Source: Streptomyces sp. HUAS ZL42
GTDB lineage: Bacteria > Actinomycetota > Actinomycetes > Streptomycetales > Streptomycetaceae
Length of the DNA: 64,000 nucleotides
NCBI RefSeq assembly: GCF_040782645.1
Contig: NZ_CP160403.1
Span: 4,995,001 to 5,059,000, forward strand
Direction: 5' to 3'
Position 1 is the stretch's first letter, and every line of letters starts with the position of its first letter. Below are positions 60,077-64,000 of this stretch, piece after piece. Below the pieces are notes generated by a model. The model ran no database searches and was not told the DNA's origin. It worked only from the letters and a program-made list of their open reading frames with translations. Both the position numbers and the translations under genes were made by a program.

Positions 60077-61900
60077 GTGCGCCGTTACCCGCCCATCGCG
60101 GACCACGGGCTGATCGGGGACCTGCAGACAGCGGCCCTGGTTTCCTCGGAAGGGGTCATCGACTGGTTCGCGGCACCGCGCTTCGACTCGCCCAGCATCT
60201 TCGCGTCCCTGCTGGACCACGACGGCGGTGGACACTTCCAGTTCGCGCCCACCTCCTCCGAGGTGACGCGCCGGCAGCTCTACTACCCCGACAGCGCCAT
60301 CGTCGTGACCCGCTTCATGTCCCCTGACGGGGTCGGCGAGGTGATCGACCACATGCCGGTCATCGAGTCGCAGACACCGTCCGACCGGCACACGGTCGTG
60401 CGCATTGTGCGGACGGTGCGCGGCACCGTGCGCTTCGCCCTGGAGTGCCGCCCGCGCTTCGACTACGCCCGGGCCGAGCACCAACTCGACATGACCGACG
60501 GGACCGCCACCTTCCGGGCCCCTGGTACGACCGCGTATCTGCAGGCGACCTTCCCGCTGGAGTGGGACGGCCGGGACGTCCGGGGCTCGGTCACACTGCA
60601 GGCGGGTCAGCGGGCCGCCGCCGTGTTCACCGTGTGCGGCCGGGACGGTGAGGCACCGCAGCCGCCGACCGTCGAAACGATCGCCCCGGCGCTGCGGGAC
60701 AACGTCGAGTTCTGGCAGCGCTGGGTGCGCACCTCGCGGTACCGCGGCCGCTGGCCGGACATGGTGAACCGCTCGGCCATCACCCTCAAACTGCTGACCT
60801 ACGCGCCGACCGGTGCCCCGGTCGCCGCCGCGACGATGGGTCTGCCGGAGCAGGTCGGTGGCGAGCGCAACTGGGACTACCGGTACACATGGGTACGGGA
60901 CGGCTCGCTTTCGGTCCGGGCGCTGCTCGACCTGGGATTCCTCGAGGAGGCCGCCCAGTTCGTCCGCTGGCTCGGAGACCGGCTGCGGGCCCGCGACGGA
61001 CAGGGAGGGGAACCGCTGCAGATCATGTACCGGGTCGACGGTGATCCCCATCTGTCGGAGGAGGTCCTCGACCACTTCGAGGGCTACCGCGGTTCGGGTC
61101 CGGTGCGGGCCGGCAACGCCGCCGCCGACCAGCTGCAGCTCGACATCTACGGCGAGGTCCTCTACGCCATGTCCGAGGGCATCGAGGAGATCGGCCAGCA
61201 GGTGGGCTACCACGGTTGGAAGGGAATCACGCGGCTGCTGGACTGGCTCGCGGACCACTGGGACCGGCCGGACGAGGGCATCTGGGAGACCCGTGGCGGG
61301 CGGAAGGACTTCACCTTCAGCCGCGTGATGTGCTGGGCGGCCCTGGACAACTGCCTGAAAATGGCCCACGAGTTCAGACGGCCGGCCAACACGGAGCTCT
61401 GGACCCGGGCCCGCGACACGATCCTGGAGCAGGTCATGGAGCGCGGCTGGAGCGAGAAGGAGCAGGCGCTGGTCCAGCACTACGGCGGCGACGTACTGGA
61501 CGCCTCACTCCTGATCGCACCCCGGGTGGGTTTCATCGCCCCGCGCAGCCCCGGCTGGCTGTCCACCCTCGACGCCATGGACCACCGGCTCGTCTCCGAC
61601 AGCCTGGTCTACCGCTACGACCCCGCGGCCTCCCCCGACGGACTGCGCGGCTCGGAGGGCACGTTCAGCCTCTGCACCTTCCTGTACGTCGACGCCCTCG
61701 CGCGGGCCGGCCGGCTCCCGCAGGCGCGGTACACCTTCGAGAAGATGCAGACGTACGCCAACCACGTCGGGCTGTTCGCGGAGGAGATCGGACCCAGCGG
61801 CGAGCAGTTGGGCAACTTTCCGCAGGCCTTCACCCACCTGTCGCTCATCATGGCCGCGACGACTCTGGACGACGCGCTCGACCGGCTGGCGGCACGCTGA
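60077..61900 (+). CDS. GH15 glycoside hydrolase (trehalase/glucoamylase-like)
   Basis: 607 residues. N-terminal beta-sandwich (~1-220: IADHGLIGDLQTAALVSSEG, WFAAPRFDSPSIFASLLD), then the (alpha/alpha)6 barrel. Catalytic blocks: RNWDYRYTWVRDGSLSVRAL (~270), the general acid Glu in GIWETRGGRKDFTFS (~405) and the base Glu in FAEEIGPSGEQLGNFPQAF (~585). GTG start with GAAGGGAG upstream. In actinobacteria this group hydrolyses trehalose or other alpha-glucosides. Its last 53 bases overlap the 3' end of the convergent ClC gene. Confidence 0.92.
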   Translation: MRRYPPIADHGLIGDLQTAALVSSEGVIDWFAAPRFDSPSIFASLLDHDGGGHFQFAPTSSEVTRRQLYYPDSAIVVTRFMSPDGVGEVIDHMPVIESQTPSDRHTVVRIVRTVRGTVRFALECRPRFDYARAEHQLDMTDGTATFRAPGTTAYLQATFPLEWDGRDVRGSVTLQAGQRAAAVFTVCGRDGEAPQPPTVETIAPALRDNVEFWQRWVRTSRYRGRWPDMVNRSAITLKLLTYAPTGAPVAAATMGLPEQVGGERNWDYRYTWVRDGSLSVRALLDLGFLEEAAQFVRWLGDRLRARDGQGGEPLQIMYRVDGDPHLSEEVLDHFEGYRGSGPVRAGNAAADQLQLDIYGEVLYAMSEGIEEIGQQVGYHGWKGITRLLDWLADHWDRPDEGIWETRGGRKDFTFSRVMCWAALDNCLKMAHEFRRPANTELWTRARDTILEQVMERGWSEKEQALVQHYGGDVLDASLLIAPRVGFIAPRSPGWLSTLDAMDHRLVSDSLVYRYDPAASPDGLRGSEGTFSLCTFLYVDALARAGRLPQARYTFEKMQTYANHVGLFAEEIGPSGEQLGNFPQAFTHLSLIMAATTLDDALDRLAAR

Positions 61901-63260
61901 ACGCGGGGATCCGGGGCCCCTGCGGCAACAGCTGCGTCACGACGAACGACACGACCGACGCCAGCACCACGACCGCGACCGTGTCCACGTTGCCCAGCAG
62001 CAGGACGACCAGCATCACGCTGCTGACCGGCAGTCGCAGAGCCGCGGTCACCGACGCCGCCATCCCGGCCGCCATGGCCGGCACCAGACCGAAGCCGGGC
62101 AGCGGCGCCAGCAGGACGCCGGCCGCTCCGCCCAGGAACAGCGCGGGGAAGACGGGACCGCCCCGCAGGCTGCCCAGACAGAGCGCGTAGGCGAGGGCCT
62201 TGAACACCAGAATCCCCACCAGGGCGCCCACCGACCAGGCATGCGGGTCCCTGGCCAGCTCCCCCAGGGTGGTCTGGCCGGACAGGGCGACCTCGGACGG
62301 CGAACGGCCGGTCGCGACTGTGTAGAGGGCGACGCAGCCGGCCACTCCGAGGGCGCAGAGCGTGGTGTTCCGTACCGTCCACGACGACACGAAGACGGCC
62401 GCGAACCGCCCGCCCACGAAGACCCCGTGGATCAGGAGGGCGATGGCCGGGGCCATCAGCAGCGCCCACAGGACGTCCCCCGCGTCGAGCAGCGGCGCCT
62501 TGGGCAGCCCGATGTCCAGACTGCCGGTCTGCAGACCGGTCCAGTGCCCGAACCCGGTGAACATCACGTCCCCGACCCCGCTGGACAGCAGGGCCGGCAG
62601 CATCACCGCGTAGAGCTGCGGCCCGCCCACTCCGGCCACCTCCATCAGGAGCACCGCGCCCACCAGCGGGTTCCCGAACAACGCGGAGATGGCCGCCGCG
62701 GAGCCGGCCGCACCGAGCAACGCCCTGCTCGCCTGCGTGTCCGGCGCCCGTACAAGGCTTCCGAAGAGCAGGGCGAGACTGCCGCCCAGGGCGATCAGGG
62801 GCGCCTCCGGGCCGAGCACGGCGCCGAGGGGCAGGCTGAAGAACGCGGCGATGACGACACCGGGCAGCGCGTTCCTCGTGATCCCGCCCGAGTGCAGGCC
62901 GCCCGCAGGGATGTGCCCGCCCCGCCCGGGCAGCCGGCCGACGACCAGGCCGACGGCCGCTCCGGCCACCAGCAGCAGGGGGAAACCCCACCACCAGGGG
63001 GCATGGTCCCAGCCCAGGTCCTCGGGCCAGTCCGTCCAGATCAGCTGCTCCAGTTCCTCCAGCGCGACGAGGAACCAGAACGCGATCAGCGACACGGGGA
63101 TGCCGATCAGCCCGCAGAACACCAGCGCCCTGCGGTACTCGGGCCGGTTCAGCATGGTCCGCAGCTGATCGGCCTCCGGGGGCTGGCTCACCGGCGCGGC
63201 CGCGGCGCCCTCCGACTTCGTCCCGGTGATGGAGTCCTCCTGGGCTCGGCGACTCGGCAC
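61848..63260 (-). CDS. ClC-type chloride channel/transporter
   Basis: 470 residues from the GTG at 63260, which has GGGAGG eight bases before it (the ATG at 63275 lies in that RBS region). About twelve helices; filter motifs are GPEAPLIALGG (with the gating Glu in place of the GREGP Glu), SAAAISALFGNPLVG and GGPVFPALFLGG. Moves Cl- or H+/Cl- across the membrane, relevant to acid or osmotic stress. Convergent overlap with the GH15 gene by 53 bases. Confidence 0.92.
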   Translation of the reverse strand: MPSRRAQEDSITGTKSEGAAAAPVSQPPEADQLRTMLNRPEYRRALVFCGLIGIPVSLIAFWFLVALEELEQLIWTDWPEDLGWDHAPWWWGFPLLLVAGAAVGLVVGRLPGRGGHIPAGGLHSGGITRNALPGVVIAAFFSLPLGAVLGPEAPLIALGGSLALLFGSLVRAPDTQASRALLGAAGSAAAISALFGNPLVGAVLLMEVAGVGGPQLYAVMLPALLSSGVGDVMFTGFGHWTGLQTGSLDIGLPKAPLLDAGDVLWALLMAPAIALLIHGVFVGGRFAAVFVSSWTVRNTTLCALGVAGCVALYTVATGRSPSEVALSGQTTLGELARDPHAWSVGALVGILVFKALAYALCLGSLRGGPVFPALFLGGAAGVLLAPLPGFGLVPAMAAGMAASVTAALRLPVSSVMLVVLLLGNVDTVAVVVLASVVSFVVTQLLPQGPRIPAFSVPPAGRARRPESSRP

Positions 63261-63380
63261 CCGATTCCCTCCCATAACGGGACGAGATTATCCGCCCGGC
63301 CGTGCGGGACCCGTCGCCACGCCGCCGACCGCGGTGCAGGAGACTGTGCTGCACACGCCGACTCGGGAAGGACCGACAAC

Positions 63381-63674
63381 GTGATCATCCTCTTTGGCAC
63401 CAAGGGGTACCTGTACCAGCTCGCGATACTGACGCTGGTGTGCGGCCGGTGCGGCAATCCCGCGGCGCACACGCTCAGGAAGCGCGTCACGAAGTTCACG
63501 CTGTTCTTCGTGCCGCTGTTCCCGATCTCGACGAAGTACCAGACGCAGTGCACCTTCTGCGGCGCGGAACAGCAGCTGACCAAGGAGCAGGCGGAGCAGC
63601 TGCAGGCACAGGGGGCGAGCGGCCACGGCGGTCACGTCCATGGGCAGCCGCAGCAGCAGCCGTACCAGCACTGA
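63381..63674 (+). CDS. Zinc-ribbon family protein
   Basis: 97 residues: a hydrophobic start (IILFGTKGYLYQLAILTLVC), Cys pair VCGRCGN, then CTFCGAEQQL giving a four-Cys zinc ribbon (PF17032-like), and a His/Gly/Gln-rich tail (GHGGHVHGQPQQQPYQH) that may bind metal. GTG start. Divergent from ClC across 120 bases. Confidence 0.87.
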   Translation: MIILFGTKGYLYQLAILTLVCGRCGNPAAHTLRKRVTKFTLFFVPLFPISTKYQTQCTFCGAEQQLTKEQAEQLQAQGASGHGGHVHGQPQQQPYQH

Positions 63675-63705
63675 GCAGGGCCCTCAGGTCGCCGTCAGGC
63701 CGGTC

Positions 63706-64000
63706 TCAGCGGGTGGCTCCTCTGCGCAGGACCTTGTCGACACCGACCGCGACGATGACGAGGGTTCCGGTCGCGACGTCCTGATAGAGGCTGTCGATGC
63801 CCGCCTGGGTGAGGCCCGACCGGAGCACCGTGACGATGAGCGTTCCGATGAGGGTTCCCGCGACGCTGCCCCGGCCGCCGAAGAGGCTGGTCCCGCCGAT
63901 GACCACGGCGGTGATGCTCTCCAGGTTCGCCGTCTGGTACGAGTTGGGGTCCGCGTTGGGGATGCGGCCGAGGGCCTGCCAGGCGGCGATGCCGTAGAGG
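63706..64000 (-). CDS. Sugar ABC transporter permease (RbsC/XylH-like), C-terminal part
   Basis: The gene enters from beyond the right edge; 97 codons of the C-terminus are visible. ANLESITAVVIGGTSLFGGR and GSVAGTLIGTLIVTVLRSGL are the coupling-loop and last-helix motifs of the branched-chain amino-acid/ribose-type permease family (BPD_transp_2). It ends VDKVLRRGATR. Substrate specificity is not determinable from this fragment. Confidence 0.88.
   Translation of the reverse strand, partial: LYGIAAWQALGRIPNADPNSYQTANLESITAVVIGGTSLFGGRGSVAGTLIGTLIVTVLRSGLTQAGIDSLYQDVATGTLVIVAVGVDKVLRRGATR

Overview
The window is very GC-rich, every convincing gene has G/C in nearly all third codon positions, and the gene families (chaplin-era small secreted proteins, SSI-type protease inhibitors, SigF/SigN-type sigma factors, PPOX/F420 enzymes, DmdR-type iron box, HGxxPAAW protein) are those of Streptomyces. 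From memory, the order fadD - sensor - two-component pair - glycosyltransferases - tandem SigB-like sigma factors - tadA - upp resembles the core-chromosome stretch around SCO4005-SCO4045 of S. coelicolor; that match was not checked by alignment.

Layout. 0-6 kb: start of a primase/polymerase-like gene, a small secreted protein, a three-gene chsH2-chsH1-ltp2-like steroid side-chain aldolase module with a TetR-like operator, an ECF-like sigma factor and an acyl-CoA ligase under a perfect palindrome. 6-7 kb: a scar where a frameshifted MFS remnant abuts the tail of another gene. 7-12 kb: a 1383-residue PAS protein whose kinase and receiver signatures are degenerate, and an SSI-like inhibitor. 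12-17 kb: two tRNA genes with strong terminators, a nitronate monooxygenase-like enzyme, a BRO-N protein, a DUF2797 protein and a monooxygenase. 16.8-23 kb: response regulator, histidine kinase, GT2-GtrA and GT39 glycosyltransferases, an envelope-glycosylation unit. 23-30.4 kb: two DHA2 efflux pumps with TetR and MarR regulators; the second pump carries C-terminal carboxypeptidase-regulatory repeats. Between them lie YceI and LOG-family gene relics. 30.5-38 kb: lipoprotein, two SigB-family sigma factors, tRNA-Ser(CGA), tadA with its partner gene, upp, and small conserved proteins.

38-46 kb: an HdeD-like membrane protein, an HhH-GPD glycosylase, then an iron-box-controlled divergent pair: a siderophore-interacting protein on one side and an Ntn-type acylase plus MbtK/IucB-like acetyltransferase on the other. 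This looks like an iron-regulated acyl-remodelling cassette and is the most interesting system here. A cupin and a CopC-CopD copper protein follow. 46-64 kb: an accessory stress-type region with MarR and Cys-rich HTH regulators, small membrane proteins, a short-chain dehydrogenase, a second bd-type oxidase (cydAB-like), a cyclase, a YihY-like membrane protein, then a tightly packed GMC oxidoreductase - DUF2252 - GH15 unit, a ClC channel, a zinc-ribbon protein and the end of a sugar ABC permease.

A recurring regulatory pattern is a TANNNT -10 element placed 5-8 bases before the start codon (sigma factor at 3.6 kb, DUF2797, efflux pump at 23 kb, PPOX protein, 26.1 kb protein, upp, LytR_C), which suggests leaderless transcripts. 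No CRISPR, insertion sequence, integrase or rRNA was seen.
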